From Pararge aegeria (Eukaryota > Arthropoda > Insecta > Lepidoptera > Nymphalidae): 64,000 nt of DNA. Below are positions 35,275 through 47,639 of this stretch, in pieces (the first letter of the stretch is position 1; the number at the start of each line of letters is the position of its first letter). Made by a program: the position numbers and the translations under genes. The stretch covers positions 2,852,001 to 2,916,000 of the forward strand of contig NC_053193.1 of NCBI RefSeq assembly GCF_905163445.1, in the 5' to 3' direction. Under the pieces are notes generated by a model. The model was not told where the DNA came from, made no database searches, and saw only the letters and a program-made list of their open reading frames with translations.

Positions 35275-35688
35275 AAATAATAATAAAGGCGAAAGTTTGT
35301 ATGTTTGTAACTCAAACATGACGCAATGATTGGACCGATTTGGCTGAAATTCGTTACAGAGATAGATTGTGGTCTGATAATAATAGCACATCGGCTACTT
35401 TTTATCTCTGGAAATAAGAGAGTTCTTTTTTTTTTTTTAGTTAGCCCTTTACTGCAATCTCAACTGGTGGTAGGTGATGATGCAGTCTAAGATGGTAGCG
35501 GGCTGACCTGTTAAGGAGTGTGGGAGTCATACCCCTACGGTTTCTACGCGACATCGCACCGGAACACTAAATCGCTTCGCGGCACATCTTTGTCGGTAGG
35601 GAGGTAACTAGCCACGGCCAAAGCCTTCCACCAACCTGTACAAGTTCCCGCGGAAATAAAAAACCTAACGATGTCGCGGGTCAGCTAG
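35275..35688 (+). mobile_element. Helitron, interrupted by SINE-B
   Basis: Begins around aataataataaaggcgaaag and ends gtcgcgggtcagCTAG before a host T (35689). A minus-strand SINE-B (35427-35640) splits it at gagagttc / aagttcccgcgg. Confidence 0.65.
35427..35640 (-). mobile_element. SINE-B inserted in a Helitron
   Basis: T-run, gttagccctttactgcaatc, gacatcgcaccggaacac, ctagccacggccaaagcc. It stops before the tRNA-like head, so it is 5'-truncated. Flanks share agttc. Confidence 0.75.
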
Positions 35689-35799
35689 TTTATTATAAAG
35701 GACTGTTTGGGTTGCTTTAAAAAATCATTAGAGATAGTCAATAGATGAAATATTGTTAGTGGGCCTGCCGATTCTATGAGAAAATATTAAAAACAAAAT

Positions 35800-36013
35800 A
35801 AAAAAATAAATATACTACGACAATACACACATCGCCACCTAGCCCCAAAGTAAATGTAGCTTGTGTTATGGGTACTAAGATGACTGGTGAATATTTTTAT
35901 GAATAATATACATAAATAAATAGCAATATACGTATAACCACCCAGACACTGAAAAACATTCATGCTCATCACACAAACATTTTCCAGTTGTGGGAATCGA
36001 ACCCACGGCCTGG
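35800..36013 (-). mobile_element. SINE-C, head lost
   Basis: cacacatcgccacctagccc, ttgtgttatgggtactaag, cagttgtgggaatcgaaccc (B-box complement). The sequence switches to a Helitron at 36014. Confidence 0.75.
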
Positions 36014-36196
36014 GAATAAATGTAAAAAATAAATGTAAAAGTTTGTTTGTTTGTGCCTCCTTAACTCCCTAACTAAGCAACCAATCAACTTTATTTTTGG
36101 CAAAGATTTAGTTGAAAATACGGAGAGTAACATAGGATACTTTTTATCCCAGAAAAACAAATGGTTCCCACGGGATTGAAAAAAAACGCGTGCTAG
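36014..36196 (+). mobile_element. Helitron fragment
   Basis: aagtttgtttgtttgtgcc, aagcaaccaatcaactttat, ggatactttttatcccag, and the end aaacgcgtgCTAG before a T. Confidence 0.55.
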
Positions 36197-36374
36197 TTAA
36201 TAAAAGAATAGGAACTCCTTCTAAATATATTTGCTCTGTATGTATTCGTGTATAAATATACATATATAAATATATATATATTTATGTGTATGTATTTATT
36301 TCTGTATTATTTGTATTAGCTGTTTATGTATTATTGTTATATATAGTAGATGTAGTTTATGTTATATATTTTTA

Positions 36375-36552
36375 AAATTGCACTATCCCGTTTCCATACT
36401 CCTTTTCTTCTTTCATTAAGGGTTGTCTGGAGGAGATCGCTTAAAGCGATAAGACCGCCTTTGCGCATTTTTATTCTTCTTATATTTATGTTTTCAATTT
36501 ATATTATAAATTGTGTGCAATAAAGAATTTATCTATCTATCTATCTATCTAT
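36375..36552 (+). mobile_element. LINE 3' tail with (atct)n
   Basis: ttgtctggaggagatcgctt, gcgataagaccgcctttg, gtgtgcaataaagaattt then seven atct units. Confidence 0.6.
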
Positions 36553-36553
36553 C

Positions 36554-36828
36554 CTTCATCATCAATCCATTACTGTGTACCATTATACATGGTGGTAGGC
36601 CGTATTCTATCACGCTGGCCAAGTGCAGTTTGGTAGACTTGACACGCTGTTGAGAACACTATAGAGAACTCTCAAGCGGGTTACTTCCTCACGATGTTTT
36701 CCTTCACCGTTGAAAAAAGTGATATTTTAATTGCTTAAAACGCAAATAACTTTTTAAAGTTATAGGTGCTATGATTCGAACTCGGCCCCCCGGCAATGAA
36801 GTCGACGTCCTACCCACTGGGCTATGAA
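36554..36828 (-). mobile_element. SINE-A, diverged
   Basis: catcatcaatccattactg, cgtattctatcacgctggcc, cacgatgttttccttcacc, gattcgaactcggccccc and ctacccactgggctatg. Confidence 0.75.
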
Positions 36829-37199
36829 ATACCTATCCGTGAATTATCTTATGCGCAGACTAGCGGACCCTCGCGACTAGTCCGCGTATGAGTCAATCGA
36901 TCGATGCTAAAATAATAATCATCGTGGCTAGCTATGTGCCCATTATTATTTTTCGTGGAATACTGAGTTAGTAATTTATCATTATTTTAGTTGATACATA
37001 CATACGTACATTTATACATTTATACAACTTTGGCATTTATATTATTAATAGTACGGTATGCATGCACTCATAGTTTTCCCATATGCCTTGCGACTTGCCG
37101 TTATTTGTGAAGAGTTATGTCATTAAATCTCCGACAATATTTTCAGATCTTCATTAAAATTAGAAAACACATGCTTGATAGTATACACTTTCAGAGACA

Positions 37200-37420
37200 A
37201 AAATTATTATTAAAATCGGTTCAAATTTAACAGAGCTATGAAGTAAAATTTATAAAAATTATCATGCCGTTTTCCGAAGGAAACTTACTGTTTATCGGGA
37301 TAAAAAGTATCCTACATGTTGCCCGGAATATCAGCTACCACTATACCAAATTTTATTTTAATCCGCTCAGTAGTTATCACTTGATACCCGGACAGACAGA
37401 CAGACAAAAATGAAATACAA
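37200..37420 (+). mobile_element. Helitron-like or related repeat interior
   Basis: cgggataaaaagtatcctac, tttaatccgctcagtagtta and (gaca)n resemble the interior of the Helitrons at 47964 and 56803. Ends are not clear. Confidence 0.35.
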
Positions 37421-38029
37421 ATCTGTTTTGGACTTTTATTTCATTTTTGTCTGATTTTAAATGTACAGAAATCTTACAGTTACAGTTTTATTATAAATAA
37501 AGATATAGATGAAAGAGTAATCGAATTAAGAAATTCTTTAGAACATAACGTTTAAATCATTAAAGTAATTATTGGAATTAGTAGATTATCCGTGTTTAAT
37601 ATGGCGAGGTGTTTAAATGCTGTACAAGCAGCGTTTAGAAGAGCTGAATTGATTGCGTTGCGAAATTTAATTAATACAGCATAATTATGTTTTGTACGTT
37701 AACACTTGGTTCAGATATTATTAACAGTTTATTCATGTTTTCAATACATACGATGTATTAATTTAAGACAAACAAACTAGCTACAAACTGAAATATACAA
37801 AAACAACAACACTCCTGTAATAAATTCATAGAAAAAATCTATTACTTATTATATTATTAACAGAGTTTATTAATGTTTTCAATTATTCTATACATACGAT
37901 GTATCAATTGGCAAACAAAGAAGCTACAAACTGAAATATACAAAAACAAAAAAGCTCTTGTTATGAATTCATAGAGAAAATTTATTAATTATTTTAACAG
38001 TCTAATAGCTTCAAACTAGAATTCAAAAA

Positions 38030-38205
38030 TAAATTAAATATACTACTATAATCCACACATCGCCGTTTAGCCCCAAAGTAAGCGTAGCTTGTGTTATGGG
38101 TACTAAGATGACTGTTGAATATTTTTATATATAATATGCATAAATACTTATAATATACAGATAAACACCCAACACTGAAAAACATTCATGTTCATAAAAC
38201 ATGCA
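38030..38205 (-). mobile_element. SINE-C tail fragment
   Basis: cacacatcgccgtttagccc, agcttgtgttatgggtacta, gactgttgaatatttttat, gaaaaacattcatgttcat. The head is missing. Confidence 0.7.
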
Positions 38206-39391
38206 TCAATAAGAAGATCTATATTCGAGTTGGTGTTGTACACAGGGACCAAGGTCCGACCACTTCCGTAGTCCATATGTTAGATCACATTCATTATTGT
38301 GGTGACATCTAGTTCGGTAACGTGTCGTTCGGTACACCGTCACAGAAAATACCGATTCTCTTAAATAATCTAATACCTTTGGACTAAATAACATTTTCCT
38401 TAAGCCAATAAGCAATTCAAACGCCCCAGTGTACTTTGACCCGTCTGAGACATTACTTTTCAAACTACGATTTATGAACTTCCAAGAAGAAAATATAAAG
38501 CTTTCGGCACACTGCTACAAAACTGCAGTGCATACAAGAGATATATAAAACGCGCCAAATAATTGCGATCGTTTGCGCCGTTCATTTGATGCGGCCGGTT
38601 CAACTATGGAAATTTGCAAGCATTTGTGTATCGGAATAATTAAAAAATTCATGTAAAATGAACCTAATTGACCATGTTTTAATATCTGAAAACTACTATG
38701 TCCCCACAATGGTGTTTATAAAAAAATTCTTAACGGATTCTTAGTCTTTTTTAGTATGCAATTAACTTGAAATATTCTTGGTGTGAATGTTCTCATACAA
38801 CAGCCACATGGATACCTCAAGAAATGAGCAACATATGTGAATATAATGCAGTCTTATCTTCCTTCTGGCGTTGCCAACGTTTTAAATCAATGTAATAATA
38901 GAACTTTCTTCAACTTGCAAGCGTCTTGTGTAATGTAAACTTTGCGGCTCTTGCACGGTTGTAAATGGTTTAAGCAGATAATTTGTTTAAAAAAAGTTGC
39001 ATAGGCCGTTTGCGGCGCCTGTAAATTTAGAGTTTAGTGCGGTTCGTACAAGTTGTGCGGTCTTGCGTGCTTTTAACGCAGGAGGTTGTGCGGTCTTGCG
39101 TGCTTGGAACGTTCGCTGCGGTGGTCTGAGATAAATTTAATTCAGTTAGTGCAATAATATTTATGGATATAAACATTCGCATTGAAACTTTGAACTGCTT
39201 GTGGGAATGTATTCGACGCAGATAACTTTGCAAGTTGGTAATTGGTTTCACCTGCGGGTTCAGGAGTTCCTGGCTGCCTTTGAAATGAATATTTTGTCTA
39301 AATGTACGTTCCGTTAAAGTTTTAATTCGGAATATTTGTTTTCCAGTATTGATAGCCGAGTGGAGGCCTAGTTAGAGGTTGACTATCTTTT
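38206..39391. other. Unannotated stretch with a 33-bp tandem pair
   Basis: gttgtgcggtcttgcgtgc occurs at 39052 and 39085. No gene is supported; the minus-strand open frame through it repeats STQDRTT only because of this duplication. Confidence 0.5.
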
Positions 39392-39664
39392 TTTATTCCA
39401 CTACAAGTTAGTCCTTGACTGCAATCTCTGTAAGTGATGATGCGCTCTAAGATGGTAGCGGACTAACCTGTTAGGGAGTATGGTAGTCATACCCCTAATC
39501 GGTTTCTACGCTACATCACACCGGAGCTCTCATTCGCGGAACGTGTTTGACAATAGGTGTGGTAACTAGTCACGGCCAAAGTCTCCCAAAAGACCAGACT
39601 AGAGAAAATTCAGAAATTATAAATTCCCAAATGACCACTGCCGGGAATCGAACCCGAGACTTCT
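39392..39664 (-). mobile_element. SINE-B, full length
   Basis: ctacaagttagtccttgac, gtttctacgctacatcacac, gtcacggccaaagtctccc, gccgggaatcgaacccgag. Confidence 0.8.
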
Positions 39665-41128
39665 TACTTAAAAACGCTCACTCAAGGAGGAGGGAGTTCG
39701 GTCCCCGTCACGCATTTCCAACTTTTCAGAGTTATGTGCGTTTTCATTAAATTCAAAATTCAAAATTCATTTATTTCAAGTAGGCCTAATACAAGCACTT
39801 TTGAAACGTCAAGTCTTTCCGTGTGTAGTGACTCTACCACCGGTTCGGAAGGCAGATTCTACCGAGAAGAAGCCGGCAAGAAACTCAGCAGTTGCTCTTT
39901 TCCAACATCAAAAATTTACATTTTACATTTTAACATTCATTTTTCTATCTTGTGAGAGATGAAAGCGGAGGCGGATGCTTCCAAGCAACCTTGTCATTAA
40001 GAAACTCATCAATTGTATAATAACCTCGCTGTAATAAATGTGTTTTAACACATTCTTTAAACTTATGCATTGGTAGGTCCAAAATTACTTTAGGAATCAT
40101 ATTATAAAAGCGTATACTGAATCCCACAAATGACTTCTGCATCTTTCGCAGACGATACGCAGATGTCACTTATTTAGTACCATTTCTTGTAAGTCGACTG
40201 TTTATATCCACTTTTTGTTTATAAAGACTAATATGTTGTCTTACAAATACTATATTGTTATAAATATATTGTGAGGCTACCGTAAGTATACCAATTTCTT
40301 TAAATTTTTCACGGAGGGATTCACGTGATTTAAGTTTATATATTGACCGTACAGCTCTTTTCTGCAATATGAATATAGTTTCAATATCAGCAGCTTTGCC
40401 CCATAATAAGATCCCGTAAGACATCACACTATGAAAGTACGCGAAGTAAACAAGTCTTGCTGTTTCTACGTCAGTAATCTGTCTAATTTTCCTGACGGCG
40501 TAGGCAGCCGAGCTTAGTTTACCTGCTAGTGTATCTATATGGGTAAGCTTATAATCCAAGGTCATGCCCAGAAAAACTGTGGAATCTTCCATTTTTAGTG
40601 ATTCTCTAGATTCTCCATTTATTATTATATTTTTATTAACTTTCTTTACGTTTGGTAAAATAAATTCCACACACTTAGTTTTTTTTGCATTTAAAAGTAA
40701 ATTATTGACAGTAAACCAGTGCGACAAATGCGACATAGCACGGCTTACATCGTCAGAGTTGTCTCTACCTCTATCAGTTTTAAAAATTAGAGATGTATCA
40801 TCGGCAAACAGTACAATGTCACAGGTTTCACTGACATGGTGTGGTAGATCATTTATAAACACCAAAAATAGAAAGGGACCCAAGATTGAACCCTGTGGGA
40901 CACCCATTGACGTAGCCGACCCCTGCGACTTAATGTCTTTTATGCAAACCCTTTAATTTTAATTAATTATCACTTGCTTTAATGGTGAAGGAAAACATCG
41001 TGAGGAAAGCTGCATGCCTGAGAGTTCTGTATAATGATCTCAAAGGGAGTCTACCAATCCGCACTTGACCAGCGTGGTGGACTTCGGCCTAAACTATTCT
41101 TATTCTGTGCCCTGAAGTGAGCCGGTAA
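39665..41128 (+). mobile_element. SINE-A split by LINE-D
   Basis: The left SINE-A piece is 39665-39748 (gttcggtccccgtcacgc ... cagagttatgtgcgtttt). The right piece is 40962-41128 (attatcacttgctttaatgg ... gaagtgagccggtaac). The two pieces are consecutive in SINE-A, so LINE-D inserted into it. Confidence 0.65.
39755..40960 (-). pseudogene. LINE-D reverse transcriptase, 5'-truncated, one stop
   Basis: Minus-strand frame reads GVPQGSILGPFLF (RT motif), then the catalytic FADDTSLIF, then LLWGKAADIETIFILQKRAV, ending NGTK and an in-frame TAA near 40169. The same frame continues to 39960 as SAYRLRKMQKSFVGF ... LLQRGYYTIDEFLNDK, so one nonsense codon splits the C-terminus. Upstream of the RT motif the frame stays open to about 40955. 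This is a jockey/CR1-like non-LTR retrotransposon lacking the endonuclease and first RT motifs. The 3' end is the ggcctacttgaaataaatg tail at 39755-39790 (complement). Confidence 0.88.
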
Positions 41129-41256
41129 CAATAAAGATTAAAACCAAAATGCGGAGTTCCATACAAAATCCCATGCCTAATTTAGGCTCCTTAGGGTTTA
41201 AAATTTACAAAGTAATCGGTACGGCGTTAAACCTTCCTCAAGAGAGAGAGAGAGTT

Positions 41257-41385
41257 TCTTGCTGACACTTATTGGTAGAATCTCCCTTTCGAGCCAGTGA
41301 TAGATAGAGTCACAACAAACGGACTGTCTTGACGTTTAAAAGTGCTTTTAAACTTGGCCTACTAGAAATAAATGAATTTTGAATT
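41257..41385 (+). mobile_element. LINE-D 3' tail
   Basis: gtttcttgctgacacttatt, gactgtcttgacgtttaaaa, cctactagaaataaatgaat and a (ttttgaa)n tail. Confidence 0.7.
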
Positions 41386-41434
41386 TTGAATTTTTTTAAA
41401 CCTTCATCACATCACAAAATTATGTCGAAAAAGA

Positions 41435-41610
41435 ACAATCTGCTGAGTTTCTTGCTGAAACTTCGTGGTACGATCTTCCTTGCGAACTTGGTAGAGTCAC
41501 TACAAACTAACCGGTGATAGAGTCACAACAAACGGACTGACTTGACGTTTCAAAAGTGCTTATAAACTAGGCCTACTTGAAATAAATGAACTTTGGTATC
41601 TGAATTTGAA
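41435..41610 (+). mobile_element. LINE-D 3' tail, second copy
   Basis: ctgctgagtttcttgctgaa, gagtcactacaaactaacc, then gactgacttgacgtttcaaa and ggcctacttgaaataaatga. A short internal repeat of gatagagtcacaac is present. Confidence 0.65.
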
Positions 41611-42397
41611 AACAATGCTCTTTCCTTCGTTTGCAATAGACTTAATCCGTTCAAAAACCCGTCCCTCAATTTGTCATGGTCCTTTCGACCGCAGCCATCC
41701 ATCGCGCCTCGCTTTGTATAGGTAATGACACCATCGTCAGTCACTCTCAGGCCTGGATGATGTATCGTTGTACACCCATTGTTTTTAAAGTGCCAAAGAA
41801 AAATAGATCGAATTCGATTATAGTCAAATTAACAAATTTATAATACTGAATTAAGAACTTAAGGCTGATTTGATGGCCGATTGGCGCAGTTTATACTTAA
41901 ACGGTTTCATAAGGAAAGAAAGAAAAATTGTTTATTTGAAAAAAAATATACTCATTTTTAGTATAGAAACAAAAACAGAAGAAACAATAACAATTGCGTG
42001 TGCCCAAAATGTCATTGACTACACCTGTGGAGATCTAAGCGTATAATTTGGCAAATGCAAAATCATTAAAATTATATGAATGATATTATAATTTAGCAAC
42101 AAAAGGCTCGTAGCCCATTGTTAAGTTTTCAATTATTGTCATTTACGCCCGTATTTTAAGATTCAATAGGAATTTAATAAAGCCAGCCACTTTGTTTAAG
42201 GAAAATTAGATTGGATGGCTGCTGGCACAATATGTATACAGGTTGCTTGAAATTATGTAATACGATATTTATCTCCAAAGGTGTTTCTTTATTGTACACT
42301 TAACTTACTTAATAATAGTCTCTTTTGAATCATAAGGAACATTTTTTGATATACGTTTTACGATGTACTTAACGTAGAAATCTCTACTAATGCATTA

Positions 42398-42692
42398 TCA
42401 TCATTACTAGCGCATTAGGTGGCCCACTACAGAGCACGGGTCTCCTCTCAGAATGAATGGGCTACCGTAGTCCACCACGCTGGCCAGGTGCGGATTGGTG
42501 GACTTAAAACATCTGACTGTGCACTCTATGGCATCAAGTTTTCTTTCACGGCGTATTCCTTCGCCGTTTAAGGCAGATAATATATCAAATTCTTGAATTA
42601 AAAAAGCTTATAACTTCTAAAATTGTGCGTGATTGAACTCGGTCCCCCCGTAAAGGAGACCGGAGCTATAACCACTAGGCTACTACCGCTGT
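42398..42692 (-). mobile_element. SINE-A relative
   Basis: ggcccactacagagcacggg, gtagtccaccacgctggcc, cggcgtattccttcgccg and a head complement ccactaggctactaccgct. More diverged than other copies. Confidence 0.65.
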
Positions 42693-43057
42693 ATTCAACG
42701 TAAACCTATTTCTTTTAAATAGTTTATGGAATTAACTAACAGTACAGGCGTATATCAAGTAGGTAGTTATCGTCTTAAGTTTTTTCTCGCATGTCTGAAG
42801 GTTGACTGTTAGAAAACGCTTAAGCATTTAAGTCCACCTTTTGTAATTCGTATATTTTTTTATGAAATAAAGAGTTTTAAAATACAATATTTCGGGTCTG
42901 CTTCAGTTTTAACATAAAAACACCGTTGTCATCTGTTATGTAAATTTACCGTATGACATCATTTCGAACATCCTGTATACACGCTCTCGCGTGCCAAAAC
43001 TATAAAATAGCAAAGCTATTATGACATAAAATCTCTATAAACAACTTCTGACCTATA

Positions 43058-43312
43058 AATAAATAATAAATAAATATTCTACGGCAATACACACATCGGC
43101 TACATATCTAGCCCCAAAGTAGGCGTTGCTTGTGTTATGGGTTCTAAGACAGCTGATGTATATTTGATTATGAATAATATACATAAATACTTATAGTATA
43201 CAAATAAACACCCAGGCACTGATAACCACAAACATTTTCCAGTTGTCGGAATCGAACCCACAGCCTTGGACTCAGAAAGCAAGGTCGCAAGCAGTGCGCC
43301 AATCGGCCTCAT
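43058..43312 (-). mobile_element. SINE-C, near full length
   Basis: ctacggcaatacacacatcg, ttgtgttatgggttctaag, gttgtcggaatcgaaccc, gcgccaatcggcctc. Confidence 0.8.
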
Positions 43313-43337
43313 TATTACTTCTAATATCGCATATCTA

Positions 43338-43650
43338 TAACTGTCTCGTTGGTTTAGTGGTGAGCATGTTTGACTGCAGCTCGCGAGGTCCCGAGTGAGG
43401 CCAGTAAATATGTATTCGGTTTTTTATCAGGAACCTTTCAGTACCAGCCTGATATTAGGAAATCGGCGGTGCATACTCTGTGTCTCGAAGAGCTGTGTCG
43501 GTCTGCCGTCCCATTGGACCACTGACCTGTGCACGATAATATCTCCTGCGTAGTGCCGGGTAACTCTCTTGAGTTTGACCATCGTGGTTGGAATCGGTCT
43601 GGGAAACTGTTATGCTATCGAATATTCTTTGACTGGGTCGTGTTTGGAAC
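43338..43650 (+). mobile_element. SINE-I, tRNA-derived
   Basis: The head gtctcgttggtttagtggtg (A-box-like) and gaggtcccgagtgaggcc (degraded B box) resembles a glutamate or aspartate tRNA. The body has ggaaatcggcggtgcatac and ttggaccactgacctgtgc. It is not a functional tRNA gene: the acceptor stem and T-arm do not close. Confidence 0.6.
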
Positions 43651-43795
43651 TATCATAGCTTTAGTTTAAAATTAACTATAATAATTGAATAATTATAACT
43701 CAATGTTTACGAATGTAATACGATGTGAAAATGCATTCATTACTATTTGAATATAGAATATTTTCTATTCGTTGTAATTAAGCTAGAATAAAAAA

Positions 43796-44100
43796 ACATA
43801 ATTCATTTAATTCAAGTACGCCTTGTTTATAAGCACTTTAAAACGTCAAGTGAGTCTGCTTTTAGTGACGCTCTTACCGATTCCGAAGGCAGTCTCTACC
43901 GAGAAGAGCCGTCAAGAAACCCAGATTGCAGATTGCACTTTTTCAAAATCTCTTTACAGTTTCCCAATTTTTAGAATTTTTCTAACTTGTGAGAGATGAG
44001 AGCGGTGCAGCCTGCTGTCGCCAAATAATTTATCAATCGTGTTGTAACCACGATTAAGTGTGTTTTGATACATTGTTGATGCCAGGCTAACTTATAGTAA
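43796..44100 (-). mobile_element. LINE-D 3' end
   Basis: aattcatttaattcaagtac, cttaccgattccgaaggcag, cttgtgagagatgagagcgg, and tatcaatcgtgttgtaacc. Diverged, with no coding capacity. Confidence 0.7.
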
Positions 44101-44112
44101 AATATATATATA

Positions 44113-44422
44113 TATTTTTTTTTAATTTTTACTCCACTACTAAAGTTAGCCTTTGACTGCAATCTCACCTGGTGGTAAATGATGATCTGTCTAAGATGGT
44201 AGCGGGCTTACCTGTTAGGGAGTATGGTAGTCATACCCCTTATCGGTTTCCACGAGACATCGCACCGGAACACTAAATCGCTTAGCGGCACGTCTTTGAC
44301 GGTAGGGTGGTAACTAGCCACGGCCAAAGCCTACCACCAGACTGGACCAGAATGCCAGGAATCGAACCAGGGACCTCCTGCTTAAATTCACATCGCTCAC
44401 CGTTGCGCCAGAGAGGTCGTCA
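44113..44422 (-). mobile_element. SINE-B, full length
   Basis: tactccactactaaagttag, gagacatcgcaccggaacac, ctagccacggccaaagcc, gaatcgaaccagggacctcc, ttgcgccagagaggtcgtc. Confidence 0.85.
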
Positions 44423-44869
44423 GAAACCGAATAGGGGTATGGATTAAACTTGTCCACACTTTTCAGGGTCCATCAGCTTAAACTGTTTGCAAAGTCCATT
44501 CGTTACTTCATAAAGTCATTCGTTACTTCATTTAATTTAATACAAACTTCAATAAAGCCTTTCATCGTAGCAACATTTGTTACGACTGAAACTAAATTGA
44601 ATATAAGAAAATTCTGAACCAACAGAATTCGTTAAATTGAATGTAAACAATTTGGGGGGTTCCAATTTGAAACTTCACAAAGTGACACTGTAACGTTTCC
44701 ATCTAAATTATTTGATCTTTTATGTAGGTATCTGTTTCTATAGCGTCCTCATTGATATTTTACAAGAAGTCAGAACTGTTTCGTTGAAGGATGAAGCGCG
44801 AAGTCCGATATTCGATTAAAGGATCGCCAAAAAAAAGTTAGTTTACGATTTTGACACGAAAGTTTTAGT

Positions 44870-45060
44870 ACTACATGGAGCAAAGAATTGTGAAGAAACC
44901 AGCATGCCTCAGAGTTCTTCGTAATGTTCTCGCGTGTGTACCAATACGCACATCGACGCGACATCGTACCGGAACGCAAAATCTTACATATCGCTTACTG
45001 GCACGTCTATATGTGTATAGATCAGGTAGAGATATTCCCAACATAGCTCTCTATATCGCA
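44870..45060 (+). mobile_element. Chimeric SINE fragments
   Basis: A SINE-A piece (aaaccagcatgcctcagag ... gttctcgcgtgtgtacc) joins a SINE-B piece (cgacatcgtaccggaacgc ... ggcacgtctatatg) without spacing. The + open frame over it is a by-product. Confidence 0.5.
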
Positions 45061-45889
45061 CGCAGTGTGACTGAGCCTATTTACTCTACAGACTCTGAAG
45101 AAGTAAACATAAAAAATTAAGTAAATGAAAATCTTATAAGTTTTTATTTTACTGGCAAGCATATGAGCCGTTTGAATGTTTTATTACATTAAACGTACTT
45201 GACTCGTTTTCTGAAACGACGAAGTGATATGTTTGCTTCCTTTCAACGCAACTTTCTTCCATCCCGAACCAACATTGCAATAGATATAATACACTCCATT
45301 GTATACCTTAATGTCAAGCCATAAGGGCTAATTTACAATAGCTAATATTTCATTTATTTATTCCAGATTAACTTTTTTCCCAAAGTAAAAACTACGCGGT
45401 TTTTCTCTACAAAAGATTAGCCTTCCTTTAATATCCAAAGCTTTATATAAACAGTGCAACTTCACTTTGCATACAACTGTAAACTCGCATATGCTTATTT
45501 GCATATACGGATTGCGCCGGCTTAATCCGGCAAAAACCGGTATTTACTGGACGAGTGCAAGCTGTTTCCCAGTTTTTTGCGAACGCTTTATGTGAATGTT
45601 ACGTACATTTGGCTTAGTGAGGAAATAAACAAGCGAGTAGGGGATTAACTTCGCTATTAAAACATATATTTTTTAATATTTGTTTACTCGGTTAGTGAAG
45701 TTGGGAAAGCATGCGAAAATTTTACGCTGTTTTTTCTCAAAGAGCGAGTAAGTGCCTTAAATTTCGACTGTATTCAAAAATTCTGCTCTCGTAATGACAT
45801 GGCTACCCAAAATATTCTCTCACTTGGAAAAACCTATAACACACGGACTGACTTTACCTTAAGATATATAGATGCACAAATTGCACAAA
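45061..45889. other. No gene or repeat recognised
   Basis: AT-rich. An accgg / ccggt-rich patch near 45520-45545 recurs at 53625-53650 (gtaaataccggtttttactgg), suggesting a shared but unnamed repeat. Confidence 0.4.
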
Positions 45890-45990
45890 TTAAAAGAGAA
45901 CCCAGGAAATAACAAAAACAAAAAAAAATTGCACAAATGTGGTTTTATCGCGTTAAGCGATCTCCTCCAGACTATCCTTTATGGCACATG
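45890..45990 (-). mobile_element. LINE 3' tail
   Basis: attgcacaaatgtggtttta, tcgcgttaagcgatctcctc, complementary to the 36375 tail. Confidence 0.5.
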
Positions 45991-46409
45991 AGGCTCAACA
46001 CATAGGTACACCTCAGATTGATGGACGTTGGACGTGTTCCTGGCATGCCCAGCGAAGTTTCACTCTTAGCTGGACCGTATCCTTGAATGATTACTATTTT
46101 CTTTCTTTTTTTAATTAGAAAAAGTAAAACGAGCAAGAAGTTTCTAGGCTATAGTAAACCACTGGAAATAGAAATAATAGAAACGTGCAGCTACAGTCGC
46201 TGGTAACTCCTAGCTCGATAGAATAACAACAAAAAACTGCGCAACGCAGTAATTTTTCAGGAGTCGTGCGTGCCGGTCACTTTACCCGTGGGATTAGATT
46301 ACTTATCTTAGAGAGGCTTAGCGGAGACGATATGTCACTGTTCCATAAGCCTATTTCAGATTGTGTAACTCACAAGCTTGTACGTGGTGCTTTGGTCGCA
46401 TTGTTTGTA

Positions 46410-46769
46410 TCAATAATACACAGGACCCTGTAATTTATGTAGGGCAATGTAATTATATAACATAATAGTTATACATACGCTACCATGGACTTTTTTGTAG
46501 GCATTATCAAACTCTGCAACTTTTCTATAGAATTCAATCATATATCTCTTATCTTTAAAGCAGCGTTCATAAGAAACGATTTCGATCGAACATATCTTCT
46601 CCGACTCACTATGTAAATCCGGCTCCCAAGAAAAGTTCTTTTCAGTTTTCAGGTCAATGTATAGCCTATGACACTCCACAATAACGTAGCTTTCTATTGG
46701 TGAAATAATTTTTATGATCGGTTCAGAAGATCCAGAGACTACCCCATACAACGTCACAAACTCACAAAC
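46410..46769 (-). CDS. Orphan minus-strand open frame, possible exon or fossil
   Basis: 118 sense codons without an ATG at the upstream end (the first stop upstream is near 46770), ending in TAA at 46410. The product is charged and of mixed composition (for example RYMIEFYRKVAEFDNAYKKV), unlike low-complexity chance frames. An AG acceptor-like site lies at its upstream end. I recognise no family. It could be a terminal exon, a viral or retroelement fossil, or chance. Confidence 0.25.
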   Translation of the reverse strand, partial: VCEFVTLYGVVSGSSEPIIKIISPIESYVIVECHRLYIDLKTEKNFSWEPDLHSESEKICSIEIVSYERCFKDKRYMIEFYRKVAEFDNAYKKVHGSVCITIMLYNYIALHKLQGPVYY

Positions 46770-47639
46770 GTTACCCCTTTATAATATTAGTATAAATAAC
46801 AGGTAAATACCAAAATAAAACAAAATATATTTTTTTATCTCTAGAACGCTGTTACTACAGATAAGCTATCATTGTAGTACTAATAATACTTTTAAGTCTT
46901 CTTTTTTTATAAAATAGACGTAGTCAGTGGCCACCCATACCACTAAACTCAAACAACGATGGCAGTTAATTCAGTTAGAATGAACAGTGTTGTAAAGAAA
47001 CCGTTTCAACAACATTTGTCCGATCATAGGACAGTAGCGTCGTACAATCTTTCTAGAGAAGCCGACCACCTGTTAGTTCAAAATACGACATTTTTAACAA
47101 AAGGTTATTTTGAAGCTGTGTTTTATATATTGCACGGCCCTTGAGTAATTATCCCCTTCTTTTTAGTGACAAGCTATATCGAAATATTTCGTCATAACTG
47201 TAGTTTAATTTTAGTAGTTAAAGTCACAAGACCAACCAGATTTCCGACAAAACGTCTACTTAATTAGACCCCAGCCATTTTCACATGGTTGACGTAATTT
47301 GCATAGAGAAAGGTATCTAGTTAATGATATACGGTCCAGTCCCTCGTGCTATTTTGCTAATAAAAGGGTACGAAGGATTTATTAGAATGGAAGAATTAAA
47401 CAATATTTTTAAATAGGGCCTAATACCTTTAGCTATAACACTTCTGCAGAACCTTCTTATAAAAGAGACGTTATAACTAAAGTGTAACCCACGCAAATAA
47501 ATAATAAAAACGTCTCTTAACCTTTGAGATTTGACACTACCGCAAAATGCTCCTCAATAGCTGGGCACTGATAGTTTCCAACGTGAAACCCACCGTAGCA
47601 GAGATGCACCATATAAAGAAAAAAGAAGATTAAATAATA

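Noticed and set aside
40564..40956. Plus-strand open frame of 130 codons
   Set aside because: Shadow of the LINE-D reverse transcriptase on the other strand.
43338..43410. tRNA gene candidate
   Set aside because: The A box is good but the B box and acceptor stem are degraded and it continues into a SINE body.
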